A stretch of DNA of 15,423 bases from Flavobacterium sp. (GTDB taxonomy: Bacteria > Bacteroidota > Bacteroidia > Flavobacteriales > Flavobacteriaceae), in NCBI GenBank assembly GCA_015478765.1, contig JADMKR010000198.1:1-15423 (forward strand), written 5' to 3'. The notes beneath the pieces were generated by a model. The model ran no database searches and was not told the origin of the DNA. It saw only the letters and a list, made by a program, of their open reading frames with translations. Shown piece after piece: positions 1 through 7,604 of this stretch; position 1 is the stretch's first letter; every line of letters starts with the position of its first letter. The position numbers and the translations under genes were made by a program.

Positions 1-1
1 G

Positions 2-547
2 ATCGATATGAAAACTCAGTTCGACGTTTTCGAAAACGGTCAGCATGCCTGGAACTTTTCGCAAACAGGACGTGCGAGGTTGGATATCTGGACAAGCACA
101 ACACAAACAGCCGATTTAAGCTATGTGTTTGTTTTGACAAATATGACAAATTCGGTTTCCAATGCCGCGGGAGGATTTCCTTTCACGGGAACTTGGTATA
201 ATTTGATGGATGGTTCGTCATTTGAGGTTACAAGTACCACGATGCCTGTCAGTATTGAAGCCGACGGATTCCGGATTTTCGGAAATAAAAATCCGCAGTT
301 AAGCATACCGTCAAACGGATTGCCGACTATTGCAATGTATCCGAATCCGGCAGCAGAATATTTTACGATCAATACCTCGGTGGAGAAAGTAGAGATATTC
401 ACTTTGACCGGGCAACGTGTCAAGATTTTCGGCCAGCGTTCTGCCGCCGACCAATGTGACGTTAGCGAATTAAATACAGGTGTCTATATAGTGAAAGTCA
501 TTGATCAGCAACATCGCCAAACGGCAATGAAGTTGATTAAAAGGTAA
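2..547 (+). CDS. Secreted alpha-amylase-like protein, C-terminal part, with T9SS type A sorting domain (5'-partial)
   Basis: The frame is open to the left edge, so this is the 3' end of a longer gene; the ATG at base 8 is probably internal. The first ~95 residues form a small beta-rich domain with phrases such as FTGTWYNLMDGSSFEV and DGFRIFGN. I recognise this pattern from the all-beta C-terminal domain that follows the GH13 barrel in flavobacterial alpha-amylases. A T9SS sorting domain of about 75 residues follows: it starts at MYPNPAAEYFTI, contains VEIFTLTGQRV and LNTGVYIVKV, and ends MKLIKR. Such domains direct export through the outer membrane by the type IX system, with cell-surface attachment or release. 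The catalytic domain lies outside the window, so the amylase call rests on the C-terminal domain only. The T9SS call is secure. A terminator follows 22 bases after the stop. Confidence 0.75.
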   Translation: MDMKTQFDVFENGQHAWNFSQTGRARLDIWTSTTQTADLSYVFVLTNMTNSVSNAAGGFPFTGTWYNLMDGSSFEVTSTTMPVSIEADGFRIFGNKNPQLSIPSNGLPTIAMYPNPAAEYFTINTSVEKVEIFTLTGQRVKIFGQRSAADQCDVSELNTGVYIVKVIDQQHRQTAMKLIKR

Positions 548-569
548 GTTGAGTTTAGTTAGTTAAGTT

Positions 570-596
570 AGCCCTTCCGTCAGGAGGGGCTTTTTT
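570..596 (+). terminator. Rho-independent terminator of the T9SS/amylase-like gene
   Basis: A 9-bp stem (AGCCCTTCC with GGAGGGGCT, one G-U pair) closes a GTCA loop and is followed directly by a T6 run. Its T-run overlaps the stop codon of the convergent gene at 595, so that gene ends inside the terminator. No T-run follows the hairpin on the minus strand, so it probably works mainly for plus-strand transcripts. Confidence 0.85.
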
Positions 597-2154
597 ATAG
601 CAGCAATTTTTTCAAGCCATCCTGCACACTGATCCACAAGAGGTTAAAAAACGACCTGTCCTGATTCCTCTTAACGTCAACCGGTGTTTCTTTAAGTCGT
701 TCTTTAGTGTCTTTTTTTACGAATATGTTGGCGATGGCCGACAAAAATTTGTTCTTTTTCTCGCGATCTTTCTGCAGGATATTTACCTTCAAGTCTTCAT
801 ATTCCAATGCGAAATCGCCGGCGGCACCGTTGTCATTACCTGAAAAATTGAAATAGATCTTATCAAGCATTCCGTCGGCCGTTATATTCATATAAGGTTT
901 GATAAATGGTGTAAGTTCTTCGGCAGGAAACTTGAAAATACTTCCCCGGATATTGAAAGCATCCGATTTATTCAGCACGTTGAAGGTCCACCTCACATTC
1001 ATTTTTGAAACATTCATAAATTGACATGCAATATCGATTTCAACATCGGGTACTTTCTTTTTTCCGAAACCACTGTCAATATTATAGGCGCTCATGTTAA
1101 AACGGTTAAATGACAATAGGCCAGGCCCAGCTTCGTCCGACTTCTCTTCCTCATACTGAACCGTTGCATTGCGCATCACAAATTTATCGATGTGCAGATC
1201 AAACGGAATATCGCGAAGTTGTTTACTGTACAGATGTTTTTTTGAAGGATCATCCGGTGGCATTTTTGGCCGGTATATATTGGCCGCAGCAGCCTCCAAA
1301 AGCACGGTTTTACTGTGAAAATAAAACTTATCGTCCCTGTATCCCCAATCAATGCTGTCGATATGTAATTTGCCTGCTTTAACCGTAAATAGATCCTTTT
1401 CCATAGGGATATTTTGAACGAATGTGTTGCGGCCTACCCGTGGCAGGTAACTAATATTGGAGAGGCTCAAACTATCATTGCTGAAATTCAGCTTGCCGGC
1501 GCGGGCGTCGTATATATCGCCAGCCCGGTAGTAAATGCTGTCAAATCGTATTTGATATTCGTCAAAACCGAACGGAATTTTCTGCTCCAGCACATCATCG
1601 GTGATCACGATGCCGTTAATTGAAACCGATGCGTTGTTTATATGTAGTATCTGCTCATTGTTGGTCACATACAAAATTTTAAAATCGGCTTGAGTAACAT
1701 CGACTTCGGAGACCAGAATGATTTTCGAGAAAGGCGCGACAACTTTTGAACTGATGCTTTTGGGATCATTCATTATTTTTTGGTCGTGCTTGTATAGTAT
1801 TACTTCAGGCCGGGTTATTTGTATACTGTGAGCGATAAGTTTATCGGTAAAGATCAAATCGATTATCTTAAAACGGCGTATTTGTACCGATTTAACTTTG
1901 GCATAAATACCACTGCGGGTAGCCTCGCTTTCCATTGATTTTTTTGGTACTAAGACAATATCGGTCGCAACAAGACTGCGATTGAGAAATGACACTTCCA
2001 GATTTTTAAAGGTGATCTGGTACGGCGAGTCGTTTTCTTCATTGATTATGACAGGAAGCTGCTTTGCGATCCAATAGTTGGCGCCCAGCGATAGGACAAC
2101 CACGAAAACGATAAACGAAAGGATGAATAGTAGAAGGTTCCTGTACCGGTCCAT
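595..2154 (-). CDS. AsmA-like/DUF748-like membrane-anchored protein of unknown function
   Basis: This is a 519-residue protein with one N-terminal membrane segment (about residues 7-28) and a long, beta-rich periplasmic part. Its early region (SPYQITFKNLEVSFLNRSL, then repeated strands built as 'IQIRRFKI' and 'IQITRPEVIL') and a late region (ITADGMLDKIYFNFSGND) resemble the AsmA/DUF748 class. Proteins of that class are anchored in the inner membrane and are thought to form elongated bridges that carry or control lipids between membranes. The match is by overall pattern; I see no catalytic motif. The protein ends with an amphipathic stretch (LLWISVQDGLKKLLL). The gene lies 54 bases downstream of the TIGR02588 gene on the same strand and could be co-transcribed. 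The spacer holds a 7-bp inverted repeat but no clear promoter. The stop codon sits in the T-run of the neighbouring terminator. Confidence 0.7.
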   Translation of the reverse strand: MDRYRNLLLFILSFIVFVVVLSLGANYWIAKQLPVIINEENDSPYQITFKNLEVSFLNRSLVATDIVLVPKKSMESEATRSGIYAKVKSVQIRRFKIIDLIFTDKLIAHSIQITRPEVILYKHDQKIMNDPKSISSKVVAPFSKIILVSEVDVTQADFKILYVTNNEQILHINNASVSINGIVITDDVLEQKIPFGFDEYQIRFDSIYYRAGDIYDARAGKLNFSNDSLSLSNISYLPRVGRNTFVQNIPMEKDLFTVKAGKLHIDSIDWGYRDDKFYFHSKTVLLEAAAANIYRPKMPPDDPSKKHLYSKQLRDIPFDLHIDKFVMRNATVQYEEEKSDEAGPGLLSFNRFNMSAYNIDSGFGKKKVPDVEIDIACQFMNVSKMNVRWTFNVLNKSDAFNIRGSIFKFPAEELTPFIKPYMNITADGMLDKIYFNFSGNDNGAAGDFALEYEDLKVNILQKDREKKNKFLSAIANIFVKKDTKERLKETPVDVKRNQDRSFFNLLWISVQDGLKKLLL

Positions 2155-2208
2155 AAGTCTGATTTGATTTAAATATAATCAAAATATACTACAACGGTGG
2201 GATCGGCC

Positions 2209-2601
2209 CTAGGGCTGTAGATATGAAACCGACACTATGGCAACTGAATCGGTAACGCTGCGCGGAGTATAAAAATTTATCCAGCCAGTTTTTTTTGATT
2301 TTGGCGGCACGAAGTTGAATTGTATGTCGGTTTCAGCCACGCTCTTCGCATTTTCGAATAATTCAAATTTTACTACCGTAGCTTCGGCGGTTTCGTCTCC
2401 GGCGTTGTATACCGAAACTATATAACCGTTGGGGTTTACCCGCCGATCCCGCTCAATGGCGATTTCGAGCTGTGCTTGCTGCTCTTCATTTTGCAGCATC
2501 TGATAGACCAGAAAACCTATCAATGCTGTGACAATCACTACACCACATCCAAAGGTGATGCGCTCCAAAATATTGTGTTTTCTTTCAAATTTTCTCTTCA
2601 T
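2209..2601 (-). CDS. TIGR02588 family protein (unknown function, partner of TIGR02587)
   Basis: The protein has 130 residues. A basic N-terminus (MKRKFERKHNILERIT) precedes one membrane segment at about residues 16-36, and a soluble, probably periplasmic beta domain follows with the phrases PNGYIVSVYNAGDETAEA and FVPPKSKKTGWINFYTP. This layout and wording match family TIGR02588, which is described as always lying beside TIGR02587 in a two-gene operon. That holds here: its ATG overlaps the end of the upstream TIGR02587 gene by 4 bases, which suggests translational coupling. The beta domain could be an immunoglobulin-like fold, but that is a guess. No enzymatic residues are evident and the biochemical role is unknown. 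Confidence 0.85.
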   Translation of the reverse strand: MKRKFERKHNILERITFGCGVVIVTALIGFLVYQMLQNEEQQAQLEIAIERDRRVNPNGYIVSVYNAGDETAEATVVKFELFENAKSVAETDIQFNFVPPKSKKTGWINFYTPRSVTDSVAIVSVSYLQP

Positions 2602-3446
2602 TGTTGACTAATTAGTAATCGGCCGGCCGACGCGCCTATAGATGCCGGTACTCCCAATACAATTGCCTGGGCCAGGATAATTCCCAAGCCATTATTCTCA
2701 ATCCGCCCAAAAAACAGCAGAAGCGCCAAAGCCACCAACAATGCGATCGTATAGCTGATTGCTACCGTAACGCCAATTTCCAATTTGGTCATCTTATGTG
2801 GGCCGGTACCTTTAAATTCACTGAAATATAAAATAATACTGCATAGAAAAAGCGACATAATCACCAATGCCAATAAATGAATCGGGTGTGATTTGATTGC
2901 GATTATGACGATTTCTTCGGTAGGTGCGACTGTAGCCGCAAAAAGTACGGCGCCGCAGACGGATAATATCAGCAGACTAAAAAAATTTGTTGTGTCTGAA
3001 TATTTTTCGCCCGACATTCCGGTAGCTTCATCGCCATTTTGACCAAGTTGAGCGGTTCCGACCGATATTCCGATGGCGACAAACATCGATTCGATTATAA
3101 CTTTGCCCAGAATTTCATCAATAGACATAGTGAACGAGATTTGTCCGATAAGCAACAGAAATACAAAACTTACAATGAATGCCAATCCGAATTCTTCGGC
3201 AGAATCCCAACACAAATCATAAAAGGTGGCATCTTCCCGCATGCCGGCGAAGCGATTGTAGCCTAAAAGCAATAGAAAAGTAATAACAATCCCCCCCAGC
3301 AGGAAGACCGGCGTTGCGATAAACCCCGCCCACCAAACTTCCATGGTATAAAGTAAAGGCAGGCTGAATATGAGGCCGCCTACGATCCCGCGACCATATT
3401 CCTTTAAGGTCTCGTTTACCGTGGACGCCTGAAGTGTTCTGTTCAT
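2598..3446 (-). CDS. TIGR02587 family integral membrane protein (unknown function)
   Basis: This 282-residue, very hydrophobic protein has about seven or eight membrane segments (near residues 20-37, 40-60, 88-106, 112-135, 153-172, 183-206, 225-246 and 250-272). The N-terminal signature EYGRGIVGGLIFSLPLLYTM followed by EVWWAGF is the hallmark I associate with TIGR02587. The family, first noted in cyanobacteria and rhizobia, is an uncharacterised membrane protein paired with a TIGR02588 partner. A conserved acidic segment between segments two and three (YDLCWDSAEEFGLAF) could be functional. The gene leads a two- or three-gene minus-strand operon. A possible -7 element, TAATTTCG, lies at 3494-3501, and its -33 partner would fall inside the tRNA terminator, so read-through from tRNA-Phe is an alternative source of transcripts. 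No transport or catalytic motif is visible. Confidence 0.85.
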   Translation of the reverse strand: MNRTLQASTVNETLKEYGRGIVGGLIFSLPLLYTMEVWWAGFIATPVFLLGGIVITFLLLLGYNRFAGMREDATFYDLCWDSAEEFGLAFIVSFVFLLLIGQISFTMSIDEILGKVIIESMFVAIGISVGTAQLGQNGDEATGMSGEKYSDTTNFFSLLILSVCGAVLFAATVAPTEEIVIIAIKSHPIHLLALVIMSLFLCSIILYFSEFKGTGPHKMTKLEIGVTVAISYTIALLVALALLLFFGRIENNGLGIILAQAIVLGVPASIGASAGRLLISQQ

Positions 3447-3508
3447 CCTTTAAATATAAAGAATTTTCCCAATAGGATGACCGGCGATATCAGCGAAATT
3501 ATTATAAT

Positions 3509-3538
3509 AAAAAAACCCCCAACTATAGTCAGGGGTTT
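3509..3538 (-). terminator. Rho-independent terminator after tRNA-Phe
   Basis: Read on the minus strand, a stem of AAACCCC and GGGGTTT encloses an 11-13 nt loop and runs into a stretch of seven Ts. It begins 5 bases after the tRNA 3' end, as expected for a single-tRNA transcription unit. Confidence 0.85.
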
Positions 3539-3542
3539 CGTG

Positions 3543-3615
3543 TGGTACCTCCAGGAATCGAACCAGGGACACATGGATTTTCAGTCCATTGCTCTACCAA
3601 CTGAGCTAAGGTACC
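3543..3615 (-). tRNA. tRNA-Phe (anticodon GAA)
   Basis: The minus strand folds into a complete 73-nt cloverleaf. It has acceptor arms GGTACCT/AGGTACC, D-arm GCTCAGTTGGTAGAGC, anticodon stem ATGGA/TCCAT around the loop CTGAAAA (anticodon GAA), variable loop GTGTC, T-loop TTCGATT and discriminator A. The 3' CCA is not encoded, so it must be added after transcription. The T-stem is CCTGG on both sides, which gives four pairs and a central U-U mismatch at the position usually filled by U-G or U-A. The gene has its own promoter and terminator. Confidence 0.97.
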
Positions 3616-3669
3616 GGCTGGTCGTACTTCATATGCTTTTCGAAGCGTCATGAGTGCGGTTAGCGGGTG

Positions 3670-3701
3670 CAAATATAGACGCTTTTTTTAGTTATTGCAA
3701 A
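3670..3701 (-). promoter_or_regulatory. Bacteroidota-type promoter for tRNA-Phe
   Basis: On the minus strand a perfect -7 element TATATTTG (3670-3677) lies 20 bases downstream of a TTTG -33 element (3698-3701). This fits the TTTG-N(17-23)-TAnnTTTG consensus of the primary Bacteroidota sigma factor. It lies about 55 bases upstream of the tRNA 5' end, which leaves a short leader to be removed by RNase P. Confidence 0.75.
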
Positions 3702-3726
3702 ACAAATTTTAAAAAAAATCTATTCG

Positions 3727-3734
3727 TAACTTCG
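3727..3734 (+). promoter_or_regulatory. Possible -7 element for the coaX-led operon
   Basis: TAACTTCG resembles TAnnTTTG with one change and lies 18 bases before the coaX ATG. The region about 20 bases upstream is A/T-rich but has no clear TTTG. The placement is sensible for a short-leader Bacteroidota mRNA; the sequence match is weak. Confidence 0.35.
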
Positions 3735-3752
3735 CGGTGTTAAGTGTAAATT

Positions 3753-4484
3753 ATGGTTTTAGTAATCGATGCCGGAAATTCCCGAATCAAAGCTGCTGTT
3801 TTTGAGCAAACTAGCCTTGTGTCCCAATCGGTTATTACAGACGGTGATTTTTATGAAGGTGTGAAAAATATATTGGATACATTTCCAATTACCGATATAG
3901 TAGGAGCATTCGTGGGTAAATCATCGGTTGCTGAAATATTTTCATTTTCTGAACGCGTGAAGATTTCGGTCATTGACAGGAATTTCCATTTCCCGTTTGT
4001 CAACAGATATGCCACGCCGGAAACTTTAGGAATCGACCGAATGGTTTTAGTCGCCGGCGCAGTTTTGCGATTCCCAACTGCAAACCGCCTGATTATCGAT
4101 GCCGGCACCTGTATTACGTATGATTATGTCGACCGTGAAGATATTTATTACGGCGGCGCTATTTCACCCGGAATTCAATTGCGCTACAAAGCACTGAATG
4201 ACTACACAGCGAATTTGCCGTCTCTGGCGGCCCAAATTCCGAAATCGATTACCGGCGACTCTACCAACGAGTCGATCCACTCCGGAGTAGTAAACGGCGC
4301 GGTATTGGAAATCGACGGATTCATTGATCAGTATCGGATAATCAATCCAAACATTATAATAATTTTAACGGGGGGAGACGCAGTTTTTTTGGCTAACCGA
4401 TTAAAAAATACCATATTTGCCAATTCAAATTTTCTACTGGAATCCTTGAACCAAACTCATCAATATAAGTTACAGAATGATTAA
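3753..4484 (+). CDS. coaX: Type III pantothenate kinase
   Basis: This enzyme makes the first committed step of coenzyme A synthesis in the cytoplasm: pantothenate plus ATP gives 4'-phosphopantothenate. At 243 residues it is the usual length for CoaX. All hallmark motifs of the ASKHA-fold type III enzymes are visible. These are the N-terminal phosphate loop DAGNSRIK (residues 6-13), GIDR with the likely catalytic aspartate (93-96), DAGTCIT (116-122), GGAISPG (134-140) and the T-x-x-S-I-x-S-G segment (171-178). Type III enzymes need a monovalent cation and are not inhibited by CoA. The gene opens a six-gene plus-strand run and overlaps the next gene by 8 bases, so the two are probably translationally coupled. 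Confidence 0.96.
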   Translation: MVLVIDAGNSRIKAAVFEQTSLVSQSVITDGDFYEGVKNILDTFPITDIVGAFVGKSSVAEIFSFSERVKISVIDRNFHFPFVNRYATPETLGIDRMVLVAGAVLRFPTANRLIIDAGTCITYDYVDREDIYYGGAISPGIQLRYKALNDYTANLPSLAAQIPKSITGDSTNESIHSGVVNGAVLEIDGFIDQYRIINPNIIIILTGGDAVFLANRLKNTIFANSNFLLESLNQTHQYKLQND

Positions 4485-5736
4485 AAAAATAGTAGCAGGC
4501 ATTTGCTTGCTTTTTTCCTTTGTAGGCGCAGCGCAGGAAGGCAGCTCATCGCCATATTCTTATTATGGAATAGGTGAAGTGCGGTTTAAAGGTACGGCCG
4601 AGAACAGAGCGATGGGCGGTTTGATGATTTTTCCCGATAGTATCCACATGAATATTCAAAATCCGGCGTCATATCCGAGTTTGAGGCTTACTACTTTTAC
4701 AGTGGGTGGCACCTATTCATCTACAAACATGGAAACTGAAACGCAGCAAAGTAAGGCACGTCGTACAACACTCGATTATTTTGCGGTTGGTTTGCCGATG
4801 GGTAAATTAGGAGTTAGCTTTGGATTGGTTCCTTACAGTTCGGTAGGTTATAAAATTTCGTCTGAAGAGATAGTTGGCGGTGTCATGACCTCAAAACGTG
4901 CAACAGGCAGTGGCGGCGTGAATCGCGCTTTTCTGGGTGCAGGTTATCAGATAACACCTAAATTCAGCGTAGGTGCCGACTTTGCCTATAATTTCGGGAA
5001 AATTGAAACCAGTAGTATACAGCGTACCGAAGGTGTTCAGCTGGGCTCACGCGAGTTAAATACCTCTCTTTTATCCGGTGCGAGTTTTAATGCCGGAGTC
5101 GCATACCAAACGAAATTCAATGAAAAACTCCAATTCTTTTCGGCGTTGACATACTCGTTTGAAGGGAAGCTCAGGTCGCGAAACGAACGCGAAATCGCAA
5201 CTGTTCAGTTTCTGGCCCTTGGCGGCGAAGTCGTAAGCGGTGAGCCGATAATATTCGATCCCGGCGACAGTGAATTGCGAGTCCCGGGGAAATTAACCTT
5301 TGGCGCCGGAATCGGCCAATTGCGAAAGTGGGGCGTTGGTGCCGAAATATCGCTGCATGACTCGGCTGATCAATCAAACCGCTTTGTGGAAACCACCAAT
5401 ACTGCGTTTGAAAATGCAATAAAGTATAATTTTGGCGGTTATTATATTCCGAACTATTCGTCATACACCAATTATTTCAGTAAAATTACCTACCGCGCAG
5501 GATTGCGATATGAAACTACCGGCTTGGTGATCCAGAATAAATCTATTGAAGATGCGGCCATGAGCTTGGGCCTTGGCTTTCCTATCGGAGGAGGCACTTT
5601 CTCTAACATCAACATCGGATTTGAATACGGAAAAAGAGGCACTGTATACGGCGGTCTTGTTGAAGAAAACTATGCAAATTTCTTTATTGGTCTTTCGTTC
5701 AACGACAGATGGTTTGTGAAGAGAAAATATGATTAA
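4477..5736 (+). CDS. Predicted outer-membrane beta-barrel protein
   Basis: This 419-residue protein has a signal peptide (about residues 1-19, cleavage near GAAQE). The mature part is made of alternating amphipathic strands rich in glycine and aromatic residues, for example LGVSFGLVPYSSVGYKI and FSVGADFAYNFGKIE. It ends NFFIGLSFNDRWFVKRKYD, where strand-like residues reach nearly to the C-terminus. This is the appearance of an outer-membrane barrel, possibly of the broad FadL/OmpP1-like group, since the N-terminus of the mature protein (SSPYSYYGIGE, then ENRAMGG and NPASYPSL) matches what such Bacteroidota proteins show. The substrate is unknown. The gene overlaps coaX by 8 bases and is followed after 17 bases by the TPR gene. 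Its company with lptC and a PpiD-like folding factor hints at a role in envelope building, which is inference only. Confidence 0.8.
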   Translation: MIKKIVAGICLLFSFVGAAQEGSSSPYSYYGIGEVRFKGTAENRAMGGLMIFPDSIHMNIQNPASYPSLRLTTFTVGGTYSSTNMETETQQSKARRTTLDYFAVGLPMGKLGVSFGLVPYSSVGYKISSEEIVGGVMTSKRATGSGGVNRAFLGAGYQITPKFSVGADFAYNFGKIETSSIQRTEGVQLGSRELNTSLLSGASFNAGVAYQTKFNEKLQFFSALTYSFEGKLRSRNEREIATVQFLALGGEVVSGEPIIFDPGDSELRVPGKLTFGAGIGQLRKWGVGAEISLHDSADQSNRFVETTNTAFENAIKYNFGGYYIPNYSSYTNYFSKITYRAGLRYETTGLVIQNKSIEDAAMSLGLGFPIGGGTFSNINIGFEYGKRGTVYGGLVEENYANFFIGLSFNDRWFVKRKYD

Positions 5737-5753
5737 TCAATAAATGCATTACC

Positions 5754-7043
5754 ATGAGAAAGTTTCTGTCGCTTATGTTTATCACATTATGTGCGATTCT
5801 TTCACATGGACAGCAGCCAGGCGATGAATGCCTTATAAGACATCAAACCATTGACAGCCTCATTGTAGCCAACAATCTTCTGCTGGCAAATGAAAGCTGG
5901 GATGACCTGGTTGCGAAATGCGAGGCGCGTCCCGAAAAATTCTACAAAACCGGCGAAACCATCCTGCAATATCGGCAGGAAATGGCACCGGCCGACTCGA
6001 AAGAGATTGCTGTCAAAAATCTTATTGCTTTATACGACGAGTACGATGCAAAGTTTCCGGGCAATACCAACGGGAATCTTATTAATAAAGCGGTAGCGCT
6101 CCATAAACATGGGATGAGCGACCGGGCTGAAATATATAAACTTTTGGACCGCGCATTCACCAATAATCGGGCGCAGTTCTCGAATGCCGAGGCGCTCAAC
6201 CTTTATTTTGATATTTATTTCGAAAAGTTTACACAAGGTGACCAGGGAGTTACGGGCGAGAATATATTGGCAAGGTTAGACGACATACATATGCATGTGG
6301 ACGTGCTTTCCGAAACGGCATCGCCACAGCAGCAGCATGTCTACAATAATCTGAAAAGTTCACTTGATGCAGGCGCAAAATCGGTGTTGATTTGTGATAA
6401 TCTTATCCCATTTCTTACTGGTAAATTCGACTCTAGAAAAGACGATGCGAAGTGGCTGCAGCGCGCTGCCGACAATCTTCTTGCTAATAATTGTACCATC
6501 GATCCCATATTTGCGCAAATTTCGGAAAGAGCTCACGCTTTGAATCCAACCGCTGCTTCTGCACACGCTATGGCTATCGTAGAATTTCGGGCAAACAACA
6601 AGACGAAGGCTGCGGCGTTTTTCGAGCAATCCGCAAATTTGAATCCGCGCCCACACGAGAAGGCCGCGATATATTATACAATCGCCTCCAGTTTGTACAA
6701 TACATCTGACAGGGCTAAAGCCAAAGAATTTGCGCTGAAAGCTATCAACGCTCAGCCCGATTTCGGCAAAGGCTTTCTTTTTCTGGCACAACTATACGGC
6801 AGTGCCGGCGAAAAATGCGGCGCAACTGCATTTGAAAAAAAGGCAATCAATTGGCTGGCCGCCGAAACAGCGTTGAAGGCAGGATTGGTTGATCCGAAAT
6901 ATAAAGCCGGAGCCGAAAAGATGGCCGAGAGCTATCTTAAAAAAGTTCCGACCAAAGCTGAGATCAAGAATGAAAAGATGGGTGGACGCCAAATTACGTA
7001 CAAATGCTGGATCAATGAATCGGTAAAAGTGCCAAAAGAGTAA
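5754..7043 (+). CDS. Secreted TPR-repeat protein of unknown function
   Basis: The protein has 429 residues and a clear signal peptide (MRKFLSLMFITLCAILSHGQ, cleavage before QQPGDE), with no lipobox, so a soluble periplasmic location is likely. The body is nearly all alpha-helical. Tetratricopeptide-like helix pairs are easiest to see at about residues 265-350 (AHAMAIVEFRANNKTKAAAFF, NPRPHEKAAIYYTIASSLY, AKEFALKAINAQPDFGKGFL). The C-terminal part lacks helical repeats and carries a cysteine pattern (CGATAFEKKA, then YKCWINES) that could form a disulphide. TPR domains hold protein partners, so this could be an adaptor for the neighbouring barrel or for LptC, but nothing in the sequence proves that. 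It lies 17 bases after the barrel gene and 2 bases before lptC. Confidence 0.75.
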   Translation: MRKFLSLMFITLCAILSHGQQPGDECLIRHQTIDSLIVANNLLLANESWDDLVAKCEARPEKFYKTGETILQYRQEMAPADSKEIAVKNLIALYDEYDAKFPGNTNGNLINKAVALHKHGMSDRAEIYKLLDRAFTNNRAQFSNAEALNLYFDIYFEKFTQGDQGVTGENILARLDDIHMHVDVLSETASPQQQHVYNNLKSSLDAGAKSVLICDNLIPFLTGKFDSRKDDAKWLQRAADNLLANNCTIDPIFAQISERAHALNPTAASAHAMAIVEFRANNKTKAAAFFEQSANLNPRPHEKAAIYYTIASSLYNTSDRAKAKEFALKAINAQPDFGKGFLFLAQLYGSAGEKCGATAFEKKAINWLAAETALKAGLVDPKYKAGAEKMAESYLKKVPTKAEIKNEKMGGRQITYKCWINESVKVPKE

Positions 7044-7045
7044 AG

Positions 7046-7597
7046 ATGACAGTTTATAGCAAGTTTGTCAAATCCCTTGTCCTTCCACTACTGATAGTTA
7101 TCTGTATAAGTTGCGAAAGTACTTTCAAAGATGTTCAGAAAATGGGTTTCTCTGAATTTAGTCCGAGCGGCGAAGCAGATAATTTTAACCTAAAATATAC
7201 CGATTCAGGCCGGATTACTTCGATTTTAATCAGTCCGAAGATGCTTGAATACGGAACAGTCAAATATCCTTTTACCGAATTTCCTCAGGGAATCGATGCG
7301 ACCTTTTTTGACAAGAACGGACAAAGAACCTATGTAAGGTCGGATTATGCAGTGCGATATAAGCGAACCGATATCATAGATCTTCAGGGCAACGTTCGTA
7401 TTTCCAACGATGCCGGGCAGTTGATGGAAGCTCCACAACTGTATTACGATCAGAAAAACGAGTGGTTTTATACCGAAAAAAAGTTTAAATTTACCGACCC
7501 TAAAGGCGTTTCTTTTGGCGAAGGAATCGACTTTAGCAAAGATTTTAATATTGTAAATTCACAACGCATGACGGGCGAAATAGACCAGTCTGAATAA
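7046..7597 (+). CDS. lptC: LPS export system periplasmic protein LptC
   Basis: LptC passes lipopolysaccharide from the LptBFG transporter to LptA across the periplasm. The 183-residue protein has the family layout: a hydrophobic N-terminus (about residues 7-22), then a beta-jellyroll repeat with SPKMLEYGTVKYPFTEFPQG, IDATFFDKNG, YAVRYKRTDIIDLQGNVRI and APQLYYDQKNEWFYT. The phrase 'GNVRISNDAGQLMEAPQLYYD' belongs to the LptA/LptC/OstA fold. The N-terminus ends ICISCES, so a lipoprotein cysteine at residue 23 is possible. The -3 position would be cysteine, which is unusual for a lipobox, so a plain membrane anchor is the alternative. The gene starts 2 bases after the TPR gene and is followed after 7 bases by a small membrane protein. 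lptA and lptB are not in the window. Confidence 0.9.
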   Translation: MTVYSKFVKSLVLPLLIVICISCESTFKDVQKMGFSEFSPSGEADNFNLKYTDSGRITSILISPKMLEYGTVKYPFTEFPQGIDATFFDKNGQRTYVRSDYAVRYKRTDIIDLQGNVRISNDAGQLMEAPQLYYDQKNEWFYTEKKFKFTDPKGVSFGEGIDFSKDFNIVNSQRMTGEIDQSE

Positions 7598-7604
7598 CCA
7601 TCTT

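Noticed and set aside
2163..2183. A 7-bp inverted repeat (TTTGATT and AATCAAA) in the spacer before the AsmA-like gene, as an operator.
   Set aside because: It is short and A/T-only apart from one G or C per arm, so it is expected by chance in A/T-rich spacers; no regulator gene lies nearby.
6360..6791. A 143-codon open frame on the minus strand opposite the TPR gene.
   Set aside because: It lies wholly inside a well-supported gene, has no promoter, no start signal and no recognisable protein features, and has a composition typical of an antisense shadow.
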